A DNA stretch of 12,258 nucleotides from contig QMQE01000062.1 in NCBI GenBank assembly GCA_003650445.1, positions 1 to 12,258 on the forward strand, written 5' to 3'. Each line of letters opens with the position of its first letter. Positions within the stretch are counted from its first letter, which is position 1. The notes under the pieces are model-generated. The model was not told where the DNA came from. It did no database searches and saw only the letters and a program-made list of their open reading frames with translations. Shown here in pieces: positions 1 to 7,252 of the stretch. Both the position numbers and the translations under genes were made by a program. The DNA is from Acidobacteriota bacterium (GTDB lineage Bacteria > Acidobacteriota > Holophagae > Thermotomaculales > Thermotomaculaceae).

Positions 1-360
1 CAAAGCGGCGCGTTGCGCCGGATGTTAGATGATAGGTGTTAGATGTTAGATGATAGAAAATCAGAGAATTAACCTTTCCCTGCCTTTTCTTTACTTAACC
101 TTGTCTTCGCTTAACCTCAACCTTTTCCCTTCGGGTGAGTAGGAGTAGGGGTAGGAGTAAGAACAGTGCGAGTGAAAGTGCGAGTGAGCGAAAGAAGGGA
201 GTCAGGCCATTCCCTGCTTTGTTTCTGCTAATCACAAATTACAAGTTACGAATCACGGCCCCCCAGAGTGGGCGGTGGAGAGTGCGTGTGAAAGTGCGAG
301 TGCGCAAAATCAGGGAGTTGGCCATTCCCTGTCTTTTTGTCACTCTTTCCCCATCACTCT
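1..360. repeat. Composite intergenic repeat region with several module copies
   Basis: This gene-free stretch is built from short repeated blocks. A hairpin CGGCGC-GTT-GCGCCG lies at 6-20, followed by GTTAGAT/GATAG repeats (about 21-55). A pyrimidine core TCCCTGCCTTTTCTTT is at 77-92 and CTTAACC-type repeats run about 93-125. GTAGGA repeats and then GTGCGAGTGAAAGTG-type repeats follow (136-190 and 278-305). Two small hairpins share GGCCATTCCCTG (205-216 and 320-331) and are followed by T-rich tails. Similar blocks recur at about 3634-3652, 10043-10115 and 12061-12200, so this is a family of related elements, not one local expansion. An open frame at 135-425 is low-complexity and translates the repeats, so I do not call it a gene. 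The hairpin plus T-rich modules may act as weak terminators (inference). Confidence 0.7.
230..257. repeat. Degenerate heptamer repeat
   Basis: About four tandem heptamers of the form TCACAAA / TTACAAG / TTACGAA / TCACGGC. They are diverged relatives of the clean ACAAGTC array at 3664-3712, which links this region to the one upstream of the carboxylase operon. Confidence 0.5.
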
Positions 361-380
361 TTCAGAGTGCGAATGTAGAA

Positions 381-410
381 AAAACGGGAGAGGTCGTCCT
401 CTCCCGTTTT
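381..410 (-). terminator. Rho-independent terminator of pepD, probably bidirectional
   Basis: Perfect 13-bp inverted repeat: AAAACGGGAGAGG (381-393) and CCTCTCCCGTTTT (398-410) around a 4-base loop. Read on the minus strand, the stem is followed by a T run formed with the adjacent A residues at 379-384, the classic intrinsic terminator form. It lies about 60 bases past the pepD stop codon. On the plus strand the stem is followed by TTTTCTTTCT, so it could also stop transcription entering from the left. Confidence 0.85.
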
Positions 411-420
411 CTTTCTGCAA

Positions 421-462
421 CTTAACCTTAACCTTGGTTTTTACTTAACCTTGGCTCCACTT
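421..462. repeat. CTTAACC-type repeat block
   Basis: Contains CTTAACCTTAACCTTGG and then TTACTTAACCTTG at 441-453. The latter is a 13-base exact match to 91-103. It belongs to the same composite intergenic family and sits between the pepD stop codon and the terminator. Confidence 0.55.
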
Positions 463-469
463 GTCGGTG

Positions 470-1930
470 CTACTTTGCGTAGATATCTTGTACCAGTGTC
501 AGGAGGCATTTCCAGAACACTTCGGTGCTCTTGATGCCCACCCGTTCATCCGGGGAATGGGCGCCCTCAATGGTAGGGCCAAAGGAGATGGTATCTATGC
601 CGCCGCATTTTTCGCCGATGATGCCGCATTCCAGGCCGGCATGAATCGCTTTTACTTCAGGTTCGTAGCCCAGTGCTTTCTCAAAGGATTTTCTGGCGGT
701 GGCGAGAAGGGGAGAATCCGGGTTGGGGGTCCAGCCGGGATATCCTTCGTCCTGAGAAATATCCGCACCCAGTACATCTGCCAATGCCCGGTGCATGTCC
801 CCCTGCCAGTCAATGGCGGAGGCAATGGAACTGCGGTGGGAGCAGAGCAGCTGCAGGCTTCCGTGTTCACTGTGAACTGCGGCAAGGTTTGTGGAGCTTT
901 CCACCAGTCCTTGCACCGCAGCGCTCATGTTCAGTACACCGAAAGGGAGTATCATAAGGGCGGAGAGGATGTCATCGGTGGACATCAGGTCAAACATAAC
1001 CTCCGGGCGGTCGACACCGGAAACCACAAGTTCCAGCCCCGGTTCCACAATCTTGAATTCTGCCTGGAGGGCTTTGCCCATGGCATCCAGGGTGCTTTTT
1101 GCCAGTTCAACAGCATTTCGATTCACCAGGATGGTGGCGGTGGCTTCACGGGGAATGGCGTTGTGCTTGTCGCCGCCGTCAATGTGGGCGATGTTGAACA
1201 CAACGGATTTACTGAGGGTATAGAGCGCCCGTCCCAGCAGTTTTACGGCGTTTCCACGGCCTTCATTGATGTTGAGGCCGGAGTGCCCGCCCCGAAGGCC
1301 GGTGAGTTTGACTTCCAATGCTTCCATTTCGAAGGTGCTGTCTTCTTCGCTCAATGGCAGCTCAATGTCAGAGTCCCGTCCGCCGGCACAACCGATGTAG
1401 ATGGCACCTTCTTCTTCGGAATCCAGGTTCAGCATGATTTTTCCGGTGAGCATGGACGGATCCAGCGTAAAGGCGCCGGTGAGCCCGGTTTCCTCATCAA
1501 AAGTGCAGAGCAATTCCAGCCGGCCGGTTTTAATGTCCGGGTCTTCCAATAGGGCCATTCCCGCGGTGACGCCGATGGCGTTATCGGCGCCAAGGGTGGT
1601 GCCGTCGGCTGTGACCCAGTCCCCGTCAATCATCAGTTTCAGTGGGTCTTTTGAGAAATCGTGGACGGTTTCTTTGTTCTTTTCGCAGACCATGTCTACA
1701 TGGCCCTGAATGATAATAGTTGGTTTGTTTTCCATGCCGGGGTTGGCTTTCTTGATTACCACGAGGTTTCCTGCCGCATCCCGCTTTACTTCCAGTCCTT
1801 TTCCCTTTGCCCATGATTCAATGTATTCCATCACTTTTTCTTCATGTTTGGAGCATCTCGGGATTTTGGAAATTTCCTCAAAATGATACCAAAGCCGCTC
1901 TGGTTTCAGATTTTCTGTAATTCTTGACAC
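470..1930 (-). CDS. pepD: Aminoacyl-histidine dipeptidase (peptidase M20C, PepD family)
   Basis: A cytosolic zinc dipeptidase that hydrolyses Xaa-His dipeptides such as carnosine and related small peptides, releasing free amino acids. The 486-residue length matches the family (about 485). The di-zinc site is complete: H77 and D79 in QGHVDM, D116 in LGADNA, E146-E147 in FDEETG, D170 in NLDSEE and H458 in EGAHSPDE. D79 and E146 are the expected catalytic pair. The spacing parallels Escherichia coli PepD with a constant offset of three. The lid domain spans roughly residues 190-390, with GGHSG at 214-218. The start is GTG: AAGGAGG lies five bases upstream (1936-1942) and the next in-frame Met is more than 30 residues in. 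The stop is TAG. It appears monocistronic, with its own promoter (1961-1989) and a strong terminator (381-410). Long plus-strand frames through the gene are shadows. Confidence 0.95.
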   Translation of the reverse strand: MSRITENLKPERLWYHFEEISKIPRCSKHEEKVMEYIESWAKGKGLEVKRDAAGNLVVIKKANPGMENKPTIIIQGHVDMVCEKNKETVHDFSKDPLKLMIDGDWVTADGTTLGADNAIGVTAGMALLEDPDIKTGRLELLCTFDEETGLTGAFTLDPSMLTGKIMLNLDSEEEGAIYIGCAGGRDSDIELPLSEEDSTFEMEALEVKLTGLRGGHSGLNINEGRGNAVKLLGRALYTLSKSVVFNIAHIDGGDKHNAIPREATATILVNRNAVELAKSTLDAMGKALQAEFKIVEPGLELVVSGVDRPEVMFDLMSTDDILSALMILPFGVLNMSAAVQGLVESSTNLAAVHSEHGSLQLLCSHRSSIASAIDWQGDMHRALADVLGADISQDEGYPGWTPNPDSPLLATARKSFEKALGYEPEVKAIHAGLECGIIGEKCGGIDTISFGPTIEGAHSPDERVGIKSTEVFWKCLLTLVQDIYAK

Positions 1931-1960
1931 AAAGGCCTCCTTACTCAGTCTTGTATTGTT

Positions 1961-1989
1961 ATTATGGAGTGTAAAAGTTTATAAATCAA
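1961..1989 (-). promoter_or_regulatory. Sigma70-like promoter of pepD
   Basis: On the minus strand TTGATT (1989-1984) is separated by 17 bases from CATAAT (1966-1961), a 4/6 and 5/6 match to the consensus boxes. Predicted start of transcription is near 1954, which leaves a leader of about 24 bases containing the AAGGAGG ribosome-binding site. Called from sequence only. Confidence 0.6.
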
Positions 1990-2040
1990 GGTGAGATGCC
2001 GAAAAAACAGCGGCTCCTACCGGAAATGGAGTTTTTCTCC

Positions 2041-2069
2041 TTGCGAAACCCTCTTGTCTGACTTATAAT
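2041..2069 (+). promoter_or_regulatory. Sigma70-like promoter of tRNA-Val
   Basis: TTGCGA (2041-2046), a 17-base spacer and a perfect TATAAT (2064-2069). The predicted transcription start near 2076 is about seven bases before the mature tRNA 5' end. It is divergent from the pepD promoter. Confidence 0.75.
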
Positions 2070-2082
2070 CCCTTCTGGATGT

Positions 2083-2157
2083 GGGCGATTAGCTCAGCGG
2101 GAGAGCACTGCCTTCACACGGCAGGGGTCACTGGTTCAAACCCAGTATCGCCCACCA
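2083..2157 (+). tRNA. tRNA-Val (anticodon CAC)
   Basis: Full cloverleaf. Acceptor GGGCGAT (2083-2089) pairs with ATCGCCC (2147-2153), and the D arm is GCTCAGCGGGAGAGC. Anticodon stem CTGCC/GGCAG encloses loop TTCACAC with anticodon CAC at 2115-2117, reading the Val codon GUG. T arm ACTGG-TTCAAAC-CCAGT, discriminator A2154 and an encoded CCA at 2155-2157. It stands alone with its own promoter, between two minus-strand genes. Confidence 0.97.
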
Positions 2158-2164
2158 TTTTTTT
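2158..2164 (+). terminator. T-run after the tRNA, possible terminator
   Basis: Seven T residues directly follow the encoded CCA. No separate hairpin precedes them, so termination would rely on tRNA folding or on another mechanism. Weak call. Confidence 0.3.
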
Positions 2165-2195
2165 ATCTTCTCCACGAATTAGTGAAATTCAATTT

Positions 2196-3584
2196 TCAAT
2201 GTTTGCGTTTGATTGATGCCAGCAGCTTTTTCCATTTGACATTGCGGGTGGAAATTTTCAGCTTTCTGCCATAAAAGAGGTCATCTCCGATAAGGGCGAG
2301 GTGCTGATTCACGGGATTTCTTCGGATGTAGGCCCGGACAATGCGATGGATAGGGCTGTCAGGCTTGCTGAAAGGGCAGGAGCGGATACAGATGGCGCAG
2401 TCGGTGCCGATTTTACGCCAGAAGGTGTAGCAGTTCTCCTGATTAACGGACCAGTGGGCAAATCCCCTGGAAACCGGTTTGTCCCCGTGGCTGATGGCCC
2501 GGCTGGGGCAATTGTCCGCGCATTTTTTACAAATTTTGCAGAAATGCTCCATGTAATCGTGGTTACCGGTGCTTTCCGGTAGGTCAAAATCCACTGTCAC
2601 TACAGACAGTCGGACAGAAGGCCCGTATACCTTGTGCATGAAAATCCCCATTCGGCCCACGTGGCCGAGTCCCGCTGCCTCTGCGATAGGCGCACAGATG
2701 ACCTGGTAGTGGCCATCCACATGGGCAGTGGCGGAAATCCCCTGCCGGTGGAACATTTCTGCGGCAATGTGGGCAATCTTGGCGCTTTCCACGTAACAAT
2801 GGGATGACTCCAGGATTGCCGGAAGAGTCGGGGCGTGGCGAATAAACCCATTTGACATCGGCACTACGAAAACAATGGCGGCCCGGTGATGGTTTTCCAC
2901 CTTTTTTCCCCAGTTTTCTGCCTGGCGCCCTGCGACACTGTAAAGATGATGCTGTTGCAAGGCTGTCACCCCCACATCCACTGCCCCGTACTGAAAGGCA
3001 GCAATTCGCACAGCTTCCACCAGCTTGTCCGGTTCAACCGGTTCAACTGGGATTGGCACCTGGGGCCGTTGACTCAGGGGAGTGTAACTTCGATCCAGAA
3101 GGTCAAACGCAGAATCCGCTATTGAACCGACGTAGCGGTCATAAAATTTTGAACCCGGTTCTCCCAGCTCCGGCAGTTTCCATATTTCTTCATCCACTGT
3201 CTTTTTTTCCGGGTGCAACTGGTGGTAGCGATTCCCCAGTTCGGGATAAAATTTGAGATTCCCCCTGGCAAACATGTGGTTTCGCTCGTCAAACTGTTCG
3301 ATTTTTCCGTTGTTGCTTTCCGGCAGCGCCGGGAACCACGGGAGCAGGGAGACGGCGATGAATGTCAGGAATAACCAGAACAGAACGTCCGTGACGAGTA
3401 TTGTGACAGGATCGGTATGAAACAGCACAAGCAGAACACTCACGGCAATGAGCAGGGCTCCCCCTGATAGTGACAGCAGTAGACCCCGGGGAACCTGCTC
3501 CCGCCAGGCGGCATGCGCCATCATGAGCATGAAGACAGCTGATATAAGCAGAAAGAGAATCACAAATCCAAACATGACGCCCAT
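2196..3584 (-). CDS. Membrane-anchored reductive dehalogenase-like corrinoid/[4Fe-4S] protein
   Basis: The 462-residue protein has three predicted membrane helices (about 4-26, 33-55, 59-84), a linker, and a soluble domain from about 185. The soluble domain resembles RdhA/QueG-superfamily corrinoid Fe-S enzymes: GAVDVGVTAL near 200, the block AGLGHVGRMG (304-313), and YGPSVRLSVV (320-329). Two [4Fe-4S] motifs follow: C349-x2-C352-x2-C355-x3-C359-P and C385-x10-C396-x2-C399-x3-C403-P. The CKKCADNCPSRAIS wording and the C-x3-W spacing before the second motif are closer to reductive dehalogenases than to epoxyqueuosine reductase. Y264 may correspond to the conserved active-site Tyr (inference). 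There is no Tat signal. The basic TM1-TM2 loop and acidic TM2-TM3 loop put the catalytic domain in the cytoplasm. Start ATG 3584 has AGGAGG at 3595-3600. No rdhB-like small membrane gene adjoins it. The substrate is unknown and the enzyme need not act on organohalides. Confidence 0.75.
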   Translation of the reverse strand: MGVMFGFVILFLLISAVFMLMMAHAAWREQVPRGLLLSLSGGALLIAVSVLLVLFHTDPVTILVTDVLFWLFLTFIAVSLLPWFPALPESNNGKIEQFDERNHMFARGNLKFYPELGNRYHQLHPEKKTVDEEIWKLPELGEPGSKFYDRYVGSIADSAFDLLDRSYTPLSQRPQVPIPVEPVEPDKLVEAVRIAAFQYGAVDVGVTALQQHHLYSVAGRQAENWGKKVENHHRAAIVFVVPMSNGFIRHAPTLPAILESSHCYVESAKIAHIAAEMFHRQGISATAHVDGHYQVICAPIAEAAGLGHVGRMGIFMHKVYGPSVRLSVVTVDFDLPESTGNHDYMEHFCKICKKCADNCPSRAISHGDKPVSRGFAHWSVNQENCYTFWRKIGTDCAICIRSCPFSKPDSPIHRIVRAYIRRNPVNQHLALIGDDLFYGRKLKISTRNVKWKKLLASIKRKH

Positions 3585-3663
3585 TATAGCGAACCCTCCT
3601 TTTCCGTTCTACGGTAGCTTGAGGAAGATGTTTATCCCTGCCCTTTTCTTTTCCCTGGCATTT

Positions 3664-3712
3664 ACAAATCACAAATCACAAGTCACAAGTCACAAGTCAC
3701 AAGTCGCAAGTC
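3664..3712. repeat. Tandem heptamer array, seven copies of ACAARTC
   Basis: Two copies of ACAAATC (3664-3677), four of ACAAGTC (3678-3705) and one GCAAGTC (3706-3712) run without interruption. A 10-base palindrome CGCTGCAGCG (3717-3726) and a small GCC-GAAA-GGC hairpin (3731-3740) follow. The array sits in the divergent region between the dehalogenase-like gene and the carboxylase operon. Just upstream, TCCCTGCCCTTTTCTTT (3635-3651) echoes the core of the composite repeat at 77-92. There are no spacers, so it is not a CRISPR array. Confidence 0.85.
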
Positions 3713-3743
3713 ACTGCGCTGCAGCGGCAGGCCGAAAGGCACG

Positions 3744-3772
3744 TTGCAATCCGGGGTCTTTTTTGCTTTAAT
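3744..3772 (+). promoter_or_regulatory. Sigma70-like promoter of the carboxylase operon
   Basis: TTGCAA (3744-3749), 17-base spacer, TTTAAT (3767-3772): 4/6 and 5/6 matches to consensus. Predicted start near 3779 gives a leader of about 35 bases ending at the GGGAGG site before ATG 3814. No clear operator is visible other than the palindrome CGCTGCAGCG about 20 bases upstream of the -35 box. Confidence 0.55.
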
Positions 3773-3813
3773 GATAGCATCTCTTTGTGCTCATTTCATC
3801 ACGGGAGGCGTGG

Positions 3814-5421
3814 ATGGCGGTATTGAAAAGCCGGTTGAAGACAGACGCGGCAGATTTCAGGGAGAATGATGCGTTTAACCGCAAATTGGCGGCTGAACTG
3901 CGGGACAGGATTAACCAGGTGAAGCAGGGGGGGCCGGAAAAGGCCCATGCCAGGCTGAAACAGTTGAACAAGCTTGAAGTAAGGGAGCGAATTGACCTGC
4001 TTCTCGACGAGGACAGCCCATTCCTGGAGCTCAGTACCCTTGCGGGGGGCGATTTGTACGACGATGATGTCCCTGCCGGCGGCATTATCACCGGTGTGGG
4101 CCGGGTATCGGGACGGGAAGTGATGGTAGTGGCAAACGATCCCACCGTGAAGGGTGGATGTTACTACCCCATTACCGTGAAAAAACATCTCCGTGCTCAG
4201 GAAGTCGCAGCAGAGAACCGCCTGCCGTGCATTTATCTGGTGGATTCCGGTGGTGCTTTCTTGCCCAGACAGGCGGAAGTTTTTCCGGACAGGGAGCATT
4301 TCGGCCGGATTTTCTACAACCAGGCGCAGATGTCGGCAAGGGGAATTCCACAGATTTCTGTAGTGTTGGGATATTGCACAGCCGGTGGTGCGTACATTCC
4401 CGCAATGAGCGATCAGAGCATTATTGTGAAGGGAACGGGTACGATTTTTCTCGCAGGGCCGCCGCTGGTGAAGGCCGCAACCGGAGAGGATGTTACGGCG
4501 GAGGAATTGGGTGGCGCGGATGTCCATTCCCGGATCAGCGGGGTGGCGGATCATTTTGCCGAGAACGATGAACACGCGATCCTGATGGCGCGGGATGTGG
4601 TGAAATACCTGGGCCATCACCGACGGCATGCGCTGAAGTTGGAAACACCGGAAGACCCGCTGTATCCGGTGGAGGAGCTCTACGGCATTGTGCCGGTGGA
4701 TCGCAGAAAGAATATGGATGCCTACGAGATTATTGCCCGTCTGGTGGACGGAAGCCGTTTTTTTGAATTCAAGAAGCGTTATGCCCCCACTGTTGTCACC
4801 GGGTTCGCCCATCTTTTTGGTATGCCTGTGGGAATTATTGCCAACAACGGCGTACTGTTTTCCGAAAGTGCCTTCAAGGCAACCCATTTTATTGAGCTTT
4901 GCACCACGGAGAAAATTCCCCTTTTGTTTTTACAGAATATCACGGGGTTTATTGTCGGGAAACAGTATGAACACCAGGGAATTGCCAAGGACGGTGCCAA
5001 GATGGTGATGGCGGTGAGCAATGCCAATGTACCGAAGATTACCCTGATGATGGGGGGATCTTTCGGTGCCGGGAACTACGGTATGTGCGGACGTGCCTAC
5101 GACCCTCGCTTCCTGTTCATGTGGCCCAACAGCCGGATTTCGGTCATGGGGGGTGAACAGGCAGCATCGGTACTTCTGACGGTGAAAAAAGACCAGGTGG
5201 CAAGGGAAGGCAAGGCCCTGACCCCGGAGCAGGAAGCCGCCATTGTGGACCCGATTTTGAAGAAATATGACCACGAAGGGAGCCCGTACTACTCCACGGC
5301 GAGGCTATGGGACGACGGCGTCCTTGACCCGGCCAGTACCCGGGATGCCCTGGGGCTGGCGCTGTCGGCAACCCTGAACGCGCCCTTTGATAAAACCGAC
5401 TACGGCGTTTTTCGCATGTAG
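3814..5421 (+). CDS. Acyl-CoA carboxylase carboxyltransferase subunit, methylcrotonyl-CoA carboxylase beta type
   Basis: The carboxyltransferase subunit moves CO2 from carboxybiotin to an acyl-CoA, most likely 3-methylcrotonyl-CoA, giving 3-methylglutaconyl-CoA. The protein is 535 residues, the usual MCC beta length. It has two crotonase-like halves. The N half has VDSGGAFLPRQAEVFPDREH (143-162), CTAGGAYIPAMSD (188-200) and IFLAGPPLVKAATGE (211-225). The C half has NITGFIVGKQYE (375-386), GGSFGAGNYGMCGRAYD (414-430) and the ending WPNSRISVMGGEQAA (437-451). These wordings are typical of MCC or geranyl-CoA carboxylase and not of propionyl- or acetyl-CoA carboxylases. I chose ATG 3814 over the in-frame GTG at 3787 because GGGAGG (3803-3808) lies five bases before it. 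It is the first gene of a five-gene operon; the next gene starts 45 bases on. The LiuC-like hydratase nearby favours methylcrotonyl-CoA over geranyl-CoA (inference). Confidence 0.9.
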   Translation: MAVLKSRLKTDAADFRENDAFNRKLAAELRDRINQVKQGGPEKAHARLKQLNKLEVRERIDLLLDEDSPFLELSTLAGGDLYDDDVPAGGIITGVGRVSGREVMVVANDPTVKGGCYYPITVKKHLRAQEVAAENRLPCIYLVDSGGAFLPRQAEVFPDREHFGRIFYNQAQMSARGIPQISVVLGYCTAGGAYIPAMSDQSIIVKGTGTIFLAGPPLVKAATGEDVTAEELGGADVHSRISGVADHFAENDEHAILMARDVVKYLGHHRRHALKLETPEDPLYPVEELYGIVPVDRRKNMDAYEIIARLVDGSRFFEFKKRYAPTVVTGFAHLFGMPVGIIANNGVLFSESAFKATHFIELCTTEKIPLLFLQNITGFIVGKQYEHQGIAKDGAKMVMAVSNANVPKITLMMGGSFGAGNYGMCGRAYDPRFLFMWPNSRISVMGGEQAASVLLTVKKDQVAREGKALTPEQEAAIVDPILKKYDHEGSPYYSTARLWDDGVLDPASTRDALGLALSATLNAPFDKTDYGVFRM

Positions 5422-5466
5422 GCGGGATATAGAAAATAATTTCCTGCTGAATCCTTAGGAGGAACC

Positions 5467-7251
5467 ATGAAAACGATTCGAATCGGTAATGCAGGCGGCT
5501 ACTGGGGGGATGACCCTGACGCCTTGAAATATCAGGTAACCGGCGGTGACCTGGATTTCATCACCATTGACTATCTTGCTGAAATTACCATGTCCATTAT
5601 GAATAAACAACTGAGGAAGAATCCGGAGGCGGGATATGCAAAGGATTTTCTCGGCCATCTGGAACCGGTTTTTGAAACTGTGATGGAGAAGGGAATTCGT
5701 ATCATTACAAATGCTGGTGGCGTAAATCCGCTGGCACTGGCTCGGGCTTTGGGGAAAATGGCAGCTGAGAAGGGTTTGAAACCGAAAATCGCGGTGGTGG
5801 ACGGCGACAATATTCTCGATGACATTGACCATCTCTCCGATGAGGGAGTGGATTTTTCCAACATGGAAAATGGAGCGCCCTATAGCGAAATCCGGGGGCG
5901 CGTGTTGTCCGCCAACCTTTATTTCGGCGCCAGACCGGTGGTCAGGGCGTTGAAGGCCGGGGCGGATATTGTGATTACAGGGCGGGTCACCGATACCGGA
6001 ATTACCCTGGCAGCCATGATGGCTTCCTTTGATTGGGCGGAAGATGATTACGACAAACTGGCAACCGGCATTGTGGCGGGACACATCCTGGAATGCGGCG
6101 CCCAGAGTACCGGCGGCAATTTCACCGACTGGCGGAAGGTCCCCTCCTTTGATGTGGTGGGCTACCCTATTGCCGAGATTTCCGAGGACGGCGGAGTGGT
6201 CATCACAAAGCATGAAGGTCTGGGGGGACTGGTGTCGGTGGACACGGTGAGGGAACAGCTTCTCTACGAGATGGGAGAGCCGAAAAATTACATCACCCCG
6301 GACGTTATTGCGGATTTCAGCTCTATTCAACTGGAAGCCGCGGGTGAAAACCGGGTTCGGGTTTTCGGTATCAAGGGTGCCGTTCCCACAGATTTGCTGA
6401 AGGTGTCCGTCGCCTACGAAGACGGCTTCAAGTCAGAGGGGACTATTATTATTTCCGGGCCCGATGCCAGGGAGAAGGCAGAAAAGTTCGCCGAAATTTT
6501 CTGGTCCAGGGTGGGAACAGATTTTGAAGATCATCTCACCGAGTACGTGGGCCTCAACGCCTGCCATCGCCATCTTGCCCCATTGAAAGAAAGCAATGAA
6601 GTGCTGCTTCGATTCGCGGTTCGGGACCACGACCGTTCAAAGTTCGAACGGTTCCGCCGGAAACTCCCGGCGTTGATTTTAAGCGGACCGCCGGCTGTTG
6701 CGGTGACCGGGGGGGCACCTCAGGTGCGAAATGTTGTCTCCTACTGGCCCGCACTGGTACCGCAGGACATTTCCACCTGGGAAGTGACCGTGTTTGATGG
6801 CGATGATGTCCTGTTTCATGAGACCGGCGGCTGGCCCAAAACCGGGGGAATGCCGGTTCCCGCTGCCATCGGGGAGTCAGGGGGCACAGTGCCATTTTCC
6901 ACCGAAACAAAACGGGTTCCGCTGAAAGCCATCGCACTTGGCAGAAGCGGTGACAAAGGGGACATGTCCAACATCGGAGTCATTGCCCGGTCGGAACTGG
7001 CTTACCATTTTATCGGTACTGTGCTGACGGCAGAGCGGGTGAAAGAGATTTTCAGAGGCCTTGTCAAGGGAAAGGTGGAACGCTACCCTGTTTCCAACCT
7101 GCTGGCATGGAACTTCCTGCTCCATGAAGCCCTCGGCGGCGGCGGAACCCTGGGTTTGCGGATTGACGCGCAGGGGAAAACTCTGGCGCACGCCCTGATT
7201 GCTCAGGAATTTGATATTCCGGTGGACGTATTGGCATCGGTGGAGAGTTGA
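5467..7251 (+). CDS. atuA: AtuA family protein (DUF1446 plus C-terminal AtuA-like domain)
   Basis: This 594-residue protein has the full AtuA architecture. The N-terminal DUF1446 domain (about 2-455) carries AGGYWGDDP (9-17), NAGGVNPLALA (82-92), VDGDNI (111-116), ITGRVTDTG (170-178) and LECGAQSTGGNFTDW (208-222). A C-terminal domain (about 484-588) opens with ALGRSGDKGDMSNIG (490-504). The family is named from the acyclic terpene utilisation cluster of Pseudomonas and recurs beside acyl-CoA carboxylases, but its biochemical role is not settled. The sequence gives no membrane segment or signal, so it is probably cytosolic. AGGAGG (5457-5462) lies four bases before ATG. The gene starts 45 bases after the carboxyltransferase gene and stops one base before the hydratase start, so it is embedded in the operon and probably handles a branched or acidic CoA intermediate (inference). 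Confidence 0.85.
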   Translation: MKTIRIGNAGGYWGDDPDALKYQVTGGDLDFITIDYLAEITMSIMNKQLRKNPEAGYAKDFLGHLEPVFETVMEKGIRIITNAGGVNPLALARALGKMAAEKGLKPKIAVVDGDNILDDIDHLSDEGVDFSNMENGAPYSEIRGRVLSANLYFGARPVVRALKAGADIVITGRVTDTGITLAAMMASFDWAEDDYDKLATGIVAGHILECGAQSTGGNFTDWRKVPSFDVVGYPIAEISEDGGVVITKHEGLGGLVSVDTVREQLLYEMGEPKNYITPDVIADFSSIQLEAAGENRVRVFGIKGAVPTDLLKVSVAYEDGFKSEGTIIISGPDAREKAEKFAEIFWSRVGTDFEDHLTEYVGLNACHRHLAPLKESNEVLLRFAVRDHDRSKFERFRRKLPALILSGPPAVAVTGGAPQVRNVVSYWPALVPQDISTWEVTVFDGDDVLFHETGGWPKTGGMPVPAAIGESGGTVPFSTETKRVPLKAIALGRSGDKGDMSNIGVIARSELAYHFIGTVLTAERVKEIFRGLVKGKVERYPVSNLLAWNFLLHEALGGGGTLGLRIDAQGKTLAHALIAQEFDIPVDVLASVES

Positions 7252-7252
7252 C

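Noticed and set aside
135..425. Plus-strand open frame rich in Ser/Arg/Lys
   Set aside because: It translates the GTAGGA/GTGCGAG repeats and runs through the terminator. It has no Shine-Dalgarno and low complexity.
461..1552. Long plus-strand open frame of 363 codons opposite pepD
   Set aside because: It is antisense to a complete M20C dipeptidase with all zinc ligands. The translation has no recognisable domain and looks like a mirror frame.
2196..3584. Epoxyqueuosine reductase (QueG)
   Set aside because: QueG is soluble and this protein has three TM helices. The Cys-motif spacing and the CKKCADNCPSRAIS wording favour the reductive dehalogenase side of the superfamily.
3664..3712. CRISPR array
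   Set aside because: Units are seven bases with no spacers and no cas genes nearby. It is a simple tandem repeat.
3787..3813. Upstream in-frame GTG start for the carboxyltransferase
   Set aside because: No ribosome-binding site precedes it, while ATG 3814 has GGGAGG at proper spacing and yields the usual family N-terminus.
3799..4887. Minus-strand open frame of 362 codons inside the carboxyltransferase gene
   Set aside because: Shadow of a strongly conserved gene on the plus strand. It is His-rich with no domain.
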